Origin: Brachionus koreanus
Lineage: Eukaryota; Rotifera; Eurotatoria; Ploima; Brachionidae
Direction of reading: 5' to 3'
Assembly: GCA_016987375.1 (NCBI GenBank)
Contig: PJRA01000313.1
Location: 1,767,623 to 1,831,622 of the forward strand
Length of the DNA stretch: 64,000 nt
Shown one piece after another: positions 46,148 through 57,844 of the stretch. Numbering within the stretch: the stretch's first letter is position 1; each line of letters opens with the position of its first letter. The position numbers and the translations under genes are program-made. The notes beneath the pieces were generated by a model that was given only the letters and a program-made list of their open reading frames with translations, had not been told where the DNA came from and searched no databases.

Positions 46148-48445
46148 ATGAAGCGCTCTTTGGTAGTTGTCTCTAATCGTTTGCCTTTTGTAATTAACCT
46201 GAACGAGAATGGCGATCCAGTGCGAAAAAATTCAGCTGGTGGTTTAGTGACTGCCTTGGCTCCTTTGGTCATAAAGAATGATGGATTTTGGGTCGGATGG
46301 GCTGGCAACGAATTGACCCAGAACATGCAAATTCCCGATAGTGACGATCCAACTGCGATTGCACACGGAATTAAAAGCTCTCAGATTATTCCGATATTTT
46401 TAACCAAAGAATTGTTTGATTCTTATTACAATGGCGTGTGTAATGGAACTTTGTGGCCACTGATGCACTCTCTTCCCACTCTAGCCGTGTTCAGGGGCGA
46501 TCAATGGAGTGCCTATGTGACCGTAAACGAACTATTCGCCAATTCTACATTCGAAGCGGTGAAAAAATTTGAAAATCCAAACGAAAAAAGAAATCTGGTT
46601 TGGATACAAGACTATCAGCTAATGGTAATGCCGATGATGCTGAGAAATTTGCTAGATGAAGCTCATATAAGCTGCAAATTGGCCTTTTTTCTCCACATAC
46701 CATTTCCGTCATGGGACATTTTTCGCCTGAACCCGTGGGCTAATGAAATTCTTCTCGGACTTTTGGGCTGTGATTTAATTGCCTTTCATACAAACACTTA
46801 TGCGACCAATTTTATAGAATGCTGTTTCTACATTCTCGGGGCCAGAGTTGACCGAAAAGAGATGATTATCGAGTACGGCAATAAGACAAGTGTTGTGCGT
46901 GCCCTGCCTATTGGTATACCTTATGATTGGTTTGAAAAAAATGCCAGAATCGCACCAAAACCATTTAATTTCAAGGAAAAAGTTATATTTGGCGTAGACA
47001 GACTTGATTATACTAAAGGCATAATTCAACGTGTTCGTGGCTATGAGCGTTTCTTGGAAAAATATCCCGAATGTAGAGAAAAAGTGGTTTTTTTTCAAGT
47101 GGCTGTGCCGTCTAGAACCGATGTAGAAGACTACAAAAATTTGAAAGATGAGCTCGAAAGAGAAATCGGCCGAATCAGCGGTCGCTTTGCCACTGCTGAA
47201 TGGACACCAATAAAATATATTTGCAAAAATATATCCCAGTTTGATTTGGCTGGGTATTATCGTGATGCTAGAATTGGTCTTATTACGCCAGTGAGAGATG
47301 GCATGAACTTGGTAGCCAAAGAGTACGTTGCCTGTCAAATAGATGACCCGGGCGTTTTGATTATTTCTCCATTTACTGGTGCCGGTGAAACAATGAACGA
47401 AGCCCTCCTGGTAAACCCACTAGAACAGGATTTGATTGCGGACGCAATTAAGACCGCTTACGACATGAAATACTATGAGAGAAAATTAAGAATGAATGCT
47501 TTGCAAACGAGAGAAAGATTGTTCAATTTGGATACATGGTTGGAGTCGTTTTTCGATGCTGTTGACATGATTGACAATTTTATGAAAATGAGATCACTTA
47601 ATGTGTCCGATTATGAATCATGGCTGGGTCCGATTCTAAAGGGTTACAATTTGTCAATTATATTGGACTACGATGGAACTTTGGTTCCTTTACAGACACA
47701 TCCAGATCTAGCTGTATTGCCTGAGGATGTGAAGAGCTTGTTGGAAAAGTTGGCCGAATGCAAGCACATTGATGTGACTATACTATCTGGACGCTCTATG
47801 GACAACTTGAAAAATTTAATTAAAATAAAAAATATCAATTTATCAGGAAGCCATGGAATGGAACTGTGCTTGGCCAATGGTCTTCAAGAAGAATGTGAAC
47901 AAGCGGTCATATTCCGAGCTAAAATTCCCGATCTTGTCAAGGAGTTACAGGAAAATGTGTGTGAACATGGAGGCTGGATAGAAGAAAAAAGATACCATGT
48001 TACATTTCATTGGCGGGATACAAATCCAAGCTTTAGACAACTGATGGTACAGAAAGCAGTGGAAATAGTGCAGAAATATGGATTTCAAGCTACACGCGCT
48101 CATTGTGCGGTAGAGGCTAGACCGCCCATTGGATGGGACAAGGGCCGAGGAGTCTATAACATTTTGGAAAAGCTTTATGGAGTTACTTGGGCCGACACAT
48201 ACAAGGCTGTTTTTATAGGCGATGATGAAACTGATGAAGATGCAATGAGAGCATTGTCCGGCCTTGGAATTACTTTTAGAGTTGGAAAACCTCATGTAAA
48301 AACAGCTGCTTCACACAGATTAGCTAATCCTGATGCGGTGAAAATATTTTTAGAATGGGCTATTGGCTATGTTGATCGTATCAAATCCACTATTCAAACA
48401 CCGGTTACTGAAAGAAGACTCCTGGCAATTAGACGAAAAAATTAA
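46148..48445 (+). CDS. Tps1: Trehalose-6-phosphate synthase fused to trehalose-phosphatase
   Basis: A single exon of 765 residues. The GT20 synthase domain (about 1-475) has VVSNRLPFVI, the NSAGGLVTAL nucleotide-sugar loop, WIQDYQLMVMP, GVDRLDYTKGI and RDGMNLVAKEY. The phosphatase domain (about 495-745) has the HAD motif ILDYDGTLVPL, TILSGRS and GDDETDEDAM. Both active sites look complete. The protein makes trehalose-6-phosphate from UDP-glucose and glucose-6-phosphate and then removes the phosphate. The fused form is usual in arthropods and other invertebrates; trehalose serves as fuel and stress protectant, which would matter for dormant eggs. It has no introns, unlike most neighbours. Confidence 0.96.
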   Translation: MKRSLVVVSNRLPFVINLNENGDPVRKNSAGGLVTALAPLVIKNDGFWVGWAGNELTQNMQIPDSDDPTAIAHGIKSSQIIPIFLTKELFDSYYNGVCNGTLWPLMHSLPTLAVFRGDQWSAYVTVNELFANSTFEAVKKFENPNEKRNLVWIQDYQLMVMPMMLRNLLDEAHISCKLAFFLHIPFPSWDIFRLNPWANEILLGLLGCDLIAFHTNTYATNFIECCFYILGARVDRKEMIIEYGNKTSVVRALPIGIPYDWFEKNARIAPKPFNFKEKVIFGVDRLDYTKGIIQRVRGYERFLEKYPECREKVVFFQVAVPSRTDVEDYKNLKDELEREIGRISGRFATAEWTPIKYICKNISQFDLAGYYRDARIGLITPVRDGMNLVAKEYVACQIDDPGVLIISPFTGAGETMNEALLVNPLEQDLIADAIKTAYDMKYYERKLRMNALQTRERLFNLDTWLESFFDAVDMIDNFMKMRSLNVSDYESWLGPILKGYNLSIILDYDGTLVPLQTHPDLAVLPEDVKSLLEKLAECKHIDVTILSGRSMDNLKNLIKIKNINLSGSHGMELCLANGLQEECEQAVIFRAKIPDLVKELQENVCEHGGWIEEKRYHVTFHWRDTNPSFRQLMVQKAVEIVQKYGFQATRAHCAVEARPPIGWDKGRGVYNILEKLYGVTWADTYKAVFIGDDETDEDAMRALSGLGITFRVGKPHVKTAASHRLANPDAVKIFLEWAIGYVDRIKSTIQTPVTERRLLAIRRKN

Positions 48446-49266
48446 TTTTGTTAACTAGTAATTTTATTCTCAATTTTGAAATTAAAATAATATTTGTCAC
48501 ATAAGCATTTTTTTTTTGTTTAGTTTGCAATTTTATTTAATTTTTTTTTAGGGAAAAATGCTTTAAAATTTATTTATTACTTTATTTTTATTAATAATTA
48601 AAAACTTATATTTAGTAATAAAAGCAATTTTTTTTTGAAAATTATTAATTACAAAGACTTTTTTTGCTAAAAAAAAATTTTAATTTTTTAAAATTAATCA
48701 TTGATTTTGAAATAATGCTTTTTGAAAATTCAACACTAGGTTAAAATATTAGTCAATTATTAATTCAATTAATTTTTAAAGTTGAAAATAAAATCGACAT
48801 TTAATTTTTTTTTAAAGAATTTTAAGTCTTTTTAAAGACTTTATTGATTAAGAAATAATATTTTATCTTAATTAATTTATTTTTTTCTATATAAACTAGC
48901 CGATTTAATATTCAAATAGAAAGATTAATTCAATAATCGACTAAAAAAATGATTAGATTAAAAGTTAAATGATTATTTAATCGATTATTATAAACTTTTT
49001 GAATATTTTTTTTGCTTACTTTAAATTAAATTGAAAATAAAAAAAATTACAAACCCAAAAAATTTTTTATTTTCAGCTCATTATAATGATATGAAATTTT
49101 GGTAAATTTCCCATTAATTTTTTTCATATCTATGGGGAAATTTTATTTATTTTCGTATAAAATGTTCGCTATAATTATTAATATTTTAGTTACTTTGGAT
49201 TTTTAACTTTATAGGTTAATATTAATTAGTTATTTAATCTAGATTTTATCTATAAATATTCTTTAA
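48446..49266. other. AT-rich intergenic spacer
   Basis: Probable Tps 3'UTR and NF-kB promoter. No gene or repeat supported. Confidence 0.45.
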
Positions 49267-51724
49267 ATGGAAATAATTGAGAAACCTCGTAATCAAATAA
49301 AGTTTTGTTCAGATCGTTATGAAGAAATTTTCAGTAATTTAAGTGATTTAAATTTCAAAATTCGAATTCACTATTCGGGTTTTGTTACAGAAAACTTTAG
49401 ACCTTTTGTCTGCATTAGTATAGTAAATGCTGAAAAAGATTTTTTCAATATTCCTAATCCAAATTATTTGTCATGCAGTGATGAATACATTAGATTTATT
49501 AATTATAAATTTAGGAGACTAATGTTAACAGACTTGGAAAAATTTTTAATTCCAGTTGACTTAGAAACAATGACTTGTGAAATAAAGGACTTTAAAATTG
49601 TTAAATGTTCACAAGATCGATTTATAGACATGGTGGAAAATATTGGCTACATAAATTTAGACAATCAAATAAATTCTGTCCAAGACATGTTTAACCAGAT
49701 TAAAGAAAATAATAAAATTTATGAGATAAGAGATTCTTTAATGCAACAAGTAGATAAATGTCGGATAAAGATTGATTTGCTATTTTATGACAAAGAAAAA
49801 GGACAATTGAAATACTTTTTGGATTCAATATACACAGAAATAATTTATGATTCATTTCCACAATGTGCAATAGCAAAACGCCAATTTGATGAAAAAATAA
49901 ATTTTACAATCACAAATAGAAATAATCCGCGAATACTTCGAGTAAGCCAGAATCATGGATCAATCCAAGGAAACGACGCCATATTTCTATTTCTTACATA
50001 TTTTGATCCGAACGATTTAAAAGTTGAATTTTATGAACTTGACTCAAATGGTAATATCTGCTGGAGCTCCTATGCTACCTTCAATGCTTACGATTCACAC
50101 GTTAATTTTTCCCTGGTAATTTACACTCCAAAATACACAGGAAACTTTGATAAAACTTGTTTGAAAAAAAAAAAAGTCAACTTAAGACTTTATCGGCCTA
50201 GTGATAGTCTCTTTAGCGAAAAGTTTGATTTCTATTATTGTTTAGATGGTTTATATGATTTAAGAACACTATTTAAACGTGTGGAAGATAAAGTGTGGCT
50301 TATGCCAAAAATTCCATATAATAAATTTAAAAGACAAGAGAACTTAGATGAAAAAACTAATAATGTTAAAAAATTAAAAACAATCGACTCAGTTCAGACC
50401 GAAATAAAACCAACAAATAATTGCCAATTTAGCAAACCAGTGATCAGTTCTGAGATACAAAAAAATAAATATTTAATTGATAAAATGAATTTTCTCACTG
50501 ATAGAATTGGAAAATCGATTATTAAATTTTCCATAAACAGATCTGTTCATGATTTGATCAAAGCTCATAGGTATCTATTAAAACAAACTGATGAGAACGG
50601 AAATAACCCTATTCATTTAAGTATATTGAACAAAAATTTTGATTTAACTGAAATATTTGTGGATGTTGGATCAACTTTACCAAATGAGAACTTAATAAAT
50701 ATCAGAAATCATTTGTGTTTAACGCCTCTATTGATATCAGCACATTTAGGCGAATGGGAATTAAGTGACTTTTTACTCGAAGCAAACGCTGATATTTCAG
50801 TTTCTGATTATGATGGAAACAATTCTTTTCACATAGCATGTAAAAATAATGACATCAAGCTCTTGCAGACATTGATTAAGCATTTAAATATAAAGCGAAA
50901 CTATTCTTCTTTAAATAGTATTAATAATGAAGGATATTCACCACTTCATTTAGCAGTTTTAAATCAATCAAGTGAAATGGTAGAAGAATTATTGAATGTT
51001 CCTGAATTAAAAATAAATTTAAAAGACAAAAAAATTGGCTTCACTTCTCTTCATTACGCAGCCAAGGATCCCTTTGGGCTAAAAATTTTATACGTACTTG
51101 TCAAAAACAAAAAAATCGATGTTAATGTAAAATCACATATTGGTTACACTCCGCTTTTTTTATCTGTTTTGAACAAAAACTATTTATCCACCATTATTTT
51201 GTTGAAAAACGGTGCAGATCCAAATATAGAAACTGACATTCCTTACGACTTGAATCTTTCTTTTCTTAATTCAACTTTGAGCGAATCCTTAAATGAGAAA
51301 AAAAATGCCATTCAAGAACTTTTCGAAAAGAAAAATGATGAATATTTAAAATTAAGTCAAGAAATAAAAAATCTTGATTTAAATGAATTAAAGAATGAAT
51401 GTGGAAGAAAATACTTTTTAACAAATAATGAAACTATAATTAGTCATTTAAAAAATGACGATTTGGTAATAACTTTTATTTTAAACAAAAAATAAACTAA
51501 AATCTTTATTTAAGATGAAGGAAATATTTGAAAATTTGGATAATATGCCTGAAACAAGCAAAAATCTCATCATAAAATTTGAACAAATTAAGCATAAACA
51601 AAAAAAATTAAGGCAATCTAAAAATTTTGAAAAGGATAAAATTTTTACAACTCACAATAAAGATAAAAACAAAATGGAAAGTCTGATAGACAAACTAAGC
51701 GTTGAAGAAACTTTTGACAATTGA
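49267..51724 (+). CDS. Divergent NF-kB p105/Relish-like protein (Rel homology domain plus ankyrin repeats)
   Basis: Two exons, 49267-51465 and 51515-51724, with a 49-bp GTAATA...TTTAAG intron in phase; 802 residues. The N-terminus MEIIEKPRNQIKF aligns with the IxEQPKQRxxRF start of the Rel homology domain, but the DNA-recognition loop RFRYxCEG is replaced by IKFCSDRYEEIF. The second half is better kept (EIIYDSFPQCAIAKRQF). The IPT/dimerisation domain at about 220-335 is clear: SQNHGSIQGNDAIFLF, DLKVEFYELDSNG, YTPKY and LRLYRPSDSLFSE. A basic segment (KFKRQ, VKKLK) at about 345-375 could be the nuclear signal. Ankyrin repeats run from about 440 to 660 (NGNNPIHLSILN, GYSPLHLAVLN, GYTPLFLSVLN), with a charged tail after. 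Family role: a latent immune transcription factor, inhibited by its own ankyrin part. Confidence 0.85.
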
Positions 51725-53000
51725 TTTAAATTAGTAAATGATGATTAAAAACAATAAAAATTATCACATAAAATCACAAAAAAGTTTTTTGTTAACTTAA
51801 AAACCATATATTACTTAATTCAGAAAGCAAAGATCATTTTTTAAAATATGTACTTTTTGAAAACAAAATCTTAAAAAAAATATATATTAAAAGGAATTTA
51901 AAAAGATAGTCATCAACTAGAATTAAATATCAGCGATATTTTGATGAAGCAAGTTTCAAAACTCCTTGTTCAAAAAAAGTTTCTACTATTTTGTCAAATC
52001 TTTAAAAAAATTGTCTACACAGTGTTCCGGAGAGATATTTAAGACTATATTTGAATGATTATCTTTGTACCAGCTGACATAATTTTCACAAGTCACAGCT
52101 AACAAAAAATATTTTAATTAAATTTTATTTTGTATTTTTCAGTAAATTGAAATTTTAAATTAAGTGATTATGATTATAAAAAGGAAAAAAATTAACATAT
52201 AATCACAAAAAAATTATTTTCAAATATAAAAGAATTATTCTGAAGGAGCATTAGCTCGATATAGATAAGAAAATAAATTAATCATGTAAATTTTTTTTTT
52301 GCTGTTTATGTAATTGAATAATAAGTTCTACGATAGAACTCTAATTTTTTCTTAACTTGCCAATAAAGCTCTTTTTAAAATTTGAAATAAAAAAATAAAA
52401 ATGCTTAATGCATGCTAATATATATATAAATCCTGAATTATATAAAACTATAATTGTTCTTATTTTTGTCACAAACTTTTAATACATAAAGACTGAAACT
52501 TTTTTGCACTAAAAGGGTCCAAAAATATTTTAAACAAAAAAAATTGTTTTTAATTTTTAGAAATTACCATTTACAGCTTTTCAGTGTCAATTGATACAAT
52601 ATAAGATAAAATTTTGTTCGGACAAATCTAAAATCATAAAATCTTCTTTTTCATAATATTCTTTATTATCTGAGTGTATATCTGAATAACATTCATTAAT
52701 TGATTGACATCTTAAAAATCAAACTATTTTGTTCCTTCCAAAGAAAAGTTCAATGATTATGGTGAAAAAACGTTTGATTCTAAATTCATTAATAAATTAC
52801 TTATTGATGATTTACAGTTAGATTTTGTCTTATTTAAAAGAAGAATAAACAATAATATTAATTTAATTTTCATAAAATTTTGTAATATTTTTTCTAATTT
52901 TGATATTAATTTCAAAAAACTAATTTTTTGTTTATTGTATACATTTTTATATGCTTTTTTTATTAATAAATAGACTCAAACATCCCTTTAACGGTTTTGA
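51725..53000. other. AT-rich intergenic region
   Basis: No convincing gene. NF-kB 3'UTR is likely at the start; short lysine-rich or phenylalanine-rich frames look like chance. Confidence 0.45.
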
Positions 53001-53081
53001 CCTTTGGTCTCTTTGGTTGAGTTGATATATTCTAAAGCAACTTTTTTACAAGACATGGTCAAGATCACTGTGATCTATAGA

Positions 53082-53313
53082 NNNNNNNNNNNNNNNNNNN
53101 NNNNNNNNNNNNNNNNNNNNNNNNNNNNNNNNNNNNNNNNNNNNNNNNNNNNNNNNNNNNNNNNNNNNNNNNNNNNNNNNNNNNNNNNNNNNNNNNNNNN
53201 NNNNNNNNNNNNNNNNNNNNNNNNNNNNNNNNNNNNNNNNNNNNNNNNNNNNNNNNNNNNNNNNNNNNNNNNNNNNNNNNNNNNNNNNNNNNNNNNNNNN
53301 NNNNNNNNNNNNN
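53082..53313. other. Assembly gap (232 N)
   Basis: A run of N. It lies inside the LINE remnant, so the gap was probably caused by the repeat. Confidence 0.99.
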
Positions 53314-54241
53314 GTTGCTCAAAAAGGTACTTGAAAAGGAAAAGGAGATGAGCTCGTCCCCATTATCGACTAGGATAGAATAGCGTTAAAAAAAAAAACC
53401 TTTTGGGTAGTAGTAACTACGGCTGTCAAAGTTTTCCAATAATGATAATGTTGAGTACTTGAAAGTCAGAACGTGGTGTCCCCTGGATATGTCTCCAAAA
53501 ACTGGCTTATGTTCAAGTTCTAAAATTCTCTCACGATCTGAAGTTATAATTAAGTCTAAAATGTTTGAGCTTGTGTTTTCATTTATCTGAAACGTATTGT
53601 CCTCAACAACTTGGTGCAAAAACGCATTCTGTAGATTATCAATAAAAACTTGACTAGAACTTAAAAACGGTCTGACGGTGCGATCTCAAGAAAATCAGTA
53701 TTAGCTGACCATTTGATTGCAGGCTAGTTAAAGTCCCGACTAACATCCGACTAGTAATCGAACCGACTGGTTCTTGATCTCACACCAAACGCACTCTACT
53801 AAATTATCCTGCAACTCGCGTATGACGATTGTTAGCCCTTTCAGATTCTCCTTGACGTAGATACATACCCCTCCTCCTCTCGAACCTATGTTTCGTCTAA
53901 ACAAGGAGTATCCTTTCAGGTTTGTAATTGAAAATTCGATAAAACAAGTTTCTGATATGAAGGCTATATCCGGTTTTTCCAGTTCCAAATCAGCTTCTAA
54001 ATAATACATTTTGTTTTCAAGTGAAGTTGGGTTTGTATACCAGAGTTTTAAGAAATTCATATTGATTATATTACTGTATTGTCGTTAAGTTGATTTGGAT
54101 AATTTGAAGATTTATTTATTTTACTTACATTTATTTTTAAAACTTGTCTTGGCTGTAAAAAATAATTTAAATCATTCCTTTTTGCGACTAACTTCTTGCA
54201 CAACTCTCTCTCAGCCAGAGTTTGATCCGGGTAAATGTAAT

Positions 54242-54323
54242 TATTTATTTATTTAAAATATAATTTAGGCAGAGCCTTGGCCGGTTGGAATGGAGACTTT
54301 GTCCTTCCTTTCAGCCACATGAA
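54242..54323 (-). repeat. Short repeat with (AAAT)n tail (retroelement 3' end-like)
   Basis: Contains TTGGAATGGAGACTTTGTCC and CCTTCCTTTCAGCCA, as at 32932-33003. On the minus strand it finishes in repeated AAAT units at about 54242-54258, as expected for the 3' end of a non-LTR element. Confidence 0.55.
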
Positions 54324-54424
54324 AATATTTTTGAATAACACAATTTTTTTTTAGAGAATGTTGAGTTAGATTAGAACTGAATTTTAAATATAGCTGGGAA
54401 TTTTAGCAATATGATTTGAATAAA

Positions 54425-54570
54425 TAACGTAATCATCCGAATTTAGTGACATGTTACTAAAATTTTTAATGACATGTCACAAAAGAATCTTTTACATGTT
54501 ATAACAGCGTGTCACTAAAATAGATTACTCTATTTTAAAGACATGTCACTAAATTCGGAAAATTACGTTA
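54425..54570. mobile_element. Short MITE, family D, with 30-bp terminal inverted repeats
   Basis: The left arm 54425-54454 begins TAACGTAATCATCCGAATTT. The right arm 54541-54570, reverse-complemented, begins TAACGTAATTTTCCGAATTT. The two 30-bp arms differ at two positions. The outermost TA could be a TA target duplication, as for Tc1/mariner. The interior repeats ACATGTCACTAAA-like words. Confidence 0.8.
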
Positions 54571-54991
54571 GCATAAAAATTAAAAAAGAAAAAAAAATCC
54601 GGGTAAGTGTATACTTTCTCATAATTCTTTTGCTTTTTCAATAGTTCAATTTTATTTGACTTATCATCTAGTTCGACCAATATTTGAGTGCTTTTGACTT
54701 CTAGATTTTTACGTTTAAATCTTCGAACATATTTGATTTTCCTGACATCAAAACCGATTTTCTTGACCAATTCTTTTACCAATTCATCATTCTCATCATT
54801 GTCGTCATTATGATCGGTTCCAAATAATATAGTTTTGCATTATTTGTTAAGGACCAGAAAATATTGAATTTAAATAAATGCAAATTTTAATAAATACTAT
54901 TTATTTTAGAGTTTTAGATTAAAAATATTTCTATAACACAAATAATTTATAGAGAAATAATTTATATTCTAAGAAAATCTAAAATTTTACA

Positions 54992-55841
54992 TCAATTATA
55001 TTTTATAAAAATATATTTTTTGTAATTTGTTGAATTATCATTCAAGATTGTTCTATTTCCCAAACGCCAGCCGCTGTATCTAACAAGACTCAATGACAGA
55101 CGATATGGATCTGATGTAAAATCTTGAAAATCAATAGAATCTTGATATAGTTTTGAATTAGGAGAAAAACCAAAACTGTAATTTGGTGTCATGTACCAAT
55201 AAGCTGAACCTACAAATACTGGTTGATTTTTTTGAGTTGGTGCTAAAACTGTATGACAATTTCCACATGACATTAAAATAATACTATCCGAATTCACTAG
55301 ACCACCACCAGCACACAAGATTGAATTAATATTGCATTGACTCTTTATATTCTCAAGTTCACTTATTGTAGTATAATTTGAAAAAAATTGATCATATACT
55401 TTGGTATACCCTATTCCAGTTAGCTGGCTAATATTGTATTTAATTGTCAAATTGGTGCTTTTTTCTTTAAAAAATAAAATAAAATAAAAATTTTTTATCT
55501 ATTATCATACAGAAAAATTTAATAATTTAGAAGATAAAATTTTATTCAATCAATTTTTTTAATATCTAGATCTTATAAAAATTTAAATTCTAAGAGTATA
55601 TTTGATGAATTTATTTCTAAAATACATTAGTGTCGAACTTGTAATTTTAATAAATATTACCGTATGATATTTGATTATTTTTGTTAATCCAAATCGTTCC
55701 AGCTAAAAGTATTGGTTGAAATAAAACTGATTCATAAAGATTGCACCTATATCCATTTAAATTTGCATATTTGCAAAAATTGTTTTTAGTACAATAAGTT
55801 ATGCATTTTGTTAGTGACGAAACTTTTAAAGTCTTGTTCAT
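54992..55841 (-). CDS. PAN/apple-like cysteine-rich protein of unknown function (partial model)
   Basis: Two exons on the minus strand, 55841 to about 55656 and about 55469 to 54992, join in phase (ISYG/E then KSTNLTIKYN). The first carries a PAN/apple-like pattern, TKCITYCTKNNFCKYAN followed by CNLYES. The second has a longer domain with CNINSILCAGGG, MSCGNCHTVLAP and YSGWRLGNRT. I do not recognise the second domain; it could be a lineage-specific extracellular family. No signal peptide is visible and the frame is closed upstream of the ATG, so the 5' end is either missing or wrongly inferred. Confidence 0.55.
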
Positions 55842-57640
55842 TTTGTTAGGGAATCAAGATATCTATGCTCTATTTTGTCTGTTATTCTCACAAATATTGA
55901 ATCTTTGATAAAATTTTAAAGAATATTAAAAAAAAAAAATTATACCTTTTGTATTCACAGTATTTACCAATCTATTCGTATTTAGTAGAAAAAAAATCGA
56001 GTAAAAAATTTCCTCAACGATCATTATAGAGTAAAAAAAAATTTCAAATACTTGGTAAGCATAAAAGTTAGATTAAATTTAAATTTGAAAATGATCTTTT
56101 TAAAATTAAGATTTAGAATGAAAGGTTCCTTTAATTTTCGATGAATTTGATTAAGAATGTTTTAATGATAGTCGAGTTTGCTTAAACAATTAGCAATAGT
56201 TAAAAGTTAACTTAAAAAATTACTTTAGGAGTAAGTTATTCATCAGTATATTGTTTCGCAAACTTAAATTTAACTAATTTCAAAAAATTTAGTAAGAATC
56301 AAAAACATTTATTTAACATTGTGAAAATGATTATGTGGATAATTTAAAAAGTATTTCAATCAATTAAAATCTAAATAACTAAGAAAAAATTTTAGATTAG
56401 TTAGTTCAATTAAAAAAATATAATTTAGTTGAAATCAAAAAATCCCTGAAGAATAAATATTTTATTTTTATAACAAAATTATTTAAGTTCTCTTTGTTTT
56501 TTTTAAACTTTTAAACAAAACTAAAACTTATAGCTTAATTTAAATTAAAAAATATTAAGTATCGATTTATTGCTTATTTAAAATTATTGTTGCTTAAAAT
56601 GTCATTTTAAGTGCATTCCTAAAAAACCCATTTAAATATCATTGGCAATAATGGCTAAAGGACCAAATCGTGACTTACGTGTTTATTAATTCTACATTTT
56701 TGAGAAGCCAGTGTATTAGTGAACTGAATTTTTCTTAATTTTTATTATTTTCATGTTATTTTGGTAATAAAAATATCAATATTAAAATAGAACATCAAAA
56801 TAGAATATTTTGGTGGTCTTTGATTATCATATTTTAAAGTCGTATCTTATTATTTATATTATTTAGAATTCAACTCACATTTTGTTTAAATTTGATAGAA
56901 CTTTTCTGTTATTCGTACAAAATTGTTCCTCCGTCCAAAAAAATAAGAATAATCATTTTTTTTGGTTAATTAGGCTAGCTGATAAAATTTTCATAAGTTG
57001 AAATTTTTAGGTAATTACTCTTGGGCCCATCTATCCGATCCTTTCGTTAGACGTTTTGGAGCAGCTATTTATGCGTCATGTTAACTAAAAATTTTTTTGG
57101 CTTGGATAATTAACAAATCCAGTGATATCGACAAAGTTGTCGCTATGTCACTAAAATCTCAGTTAAAAAGTTATTTTAATTAAACTACTTTCTTTTGTTA
57201 CAAAGTTCACAGGTATAAAAAAAATAAAATTTAGATTAATTTTTTTTATTTTTCCGAAAATTGAAATTTTAAGTTTTAAAAAAAAATTCGTAAAATAATA
57301 TAATTTTGTTTATTTTTAAAGCTTTTAATGACATAGTGAAATTTCATACTAAATTTCCAATTCAAGAGGTAAAAAAATTTATCAATTATGTTCTAACATT
57401 CAAAGATTTGTTGAATAGGTGAAACAAAAGTTGTTTCACTATGTTTCATCTGCAGAGCAAATCTTTGTTCATTAGAACAAAAGTAATAAGATTTTTTACT
57501 TTTTTGAAATTTTGTATGAAATTTCACAAATCAGCTTTTAATTAAAATTATAAGTTAATGATCAAACTGTAATGATAATCCGCAAAATTTAAAATATTTT
57601 TTATATTTAATAATGAAGATCAATTTAAAAAAATAAATTT
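55842..57640. other. AT-rich intergenic region with a hairpin MITE
   Basis: No gene supported. It holds the inverted-repeat element at 57330-57532. Confidence 0.45.
57330..57532. mobile_element. Hairpin MITE, family C copy 2
   Basis: The arms TAGTGAAATTTCATACTAAA (left) and, reverse-complemented from the right, TTGTGAAATTTCATACAAAA extend inward as an imperfect hairpin (shared words GTTCTAA and CAAAGATTTG). It is flanked by the 10-bp direct repeat AGCTTTTAAT at 57320-57329 and 57533-57542. The ends resemble the element nested in the LINE at 39802-40135. Confidence 0.75.
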
Positions 57641-57642
57641 GA

Positions 57643-57762
57643 ATCCTAATACTGTTGGCTACATACGTGCGTCCACTTATTAGCTTGGCTTTCTTCATTC
57701 TTTAAACTTTGTTGGAGTTTTTCTAAATCTAAAAAGTCACTTATTGCAGACGTGATCTCTTA
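57643..57762 (-). other. Orphan open segment, possibly a terminal exon or gene relic
   Basis: On the minus strand, after an AG, a frame reads ITSAISDFLDLEKLQQSLK and ends NKWTHVCSQQY then TAG. Its composition is protein-like and not A/T-noise-like. No other exon of such a gene is visible before the PGAM gene upstream. It could be a relic or the last exon of a gene with a distant start. Confidence 0.3.
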
Positions 57763-57844
57763 GATACTCAAATAAAAAAATATTTATACTCTAATATAAA
57801 TTTGATACTTCTAATACAATTTTCCCTATTAATTTTTATTGAAA

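Larger units (their letters stand above)
53001..54830 (-). mobile_element. Broken non-LTR retrotransposon (LINE) with ORF1-like and endonuclease pieces
   Basis: On the minus strand, from the 5' side: an ORF1-like piece at about 54782-54590 (MVKELVKKIGFDVRKIKYV, VELDDKSNKIELL), then inserted sequences, then the endonuclease/exonuclease/phosphatase domain at 54060-53740 (NPTSLENKMYYLE, KPDIAFISET, RRNIGSRGGGVCIYVKE). It continues at about 53619-53400 (NTSSNILDLIITSD). No intact catalytic frame remains and the rest is lost near the assembly gap. Fits an APE-type LINE such as jockey/CR1. Confidence 0.75.

Noticed and set aside
46775..48295. Minus-strand frames opposite Tps
   Set aside because: Antisense shadows of a long conserved plus-strand gene.
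51515..51724. Independent small gene downstream of NF-kB
   Set aside because: A canonical 49-bp in-phase intron joins it to the NF-kB reading frame, so it is better explained as the last exon.
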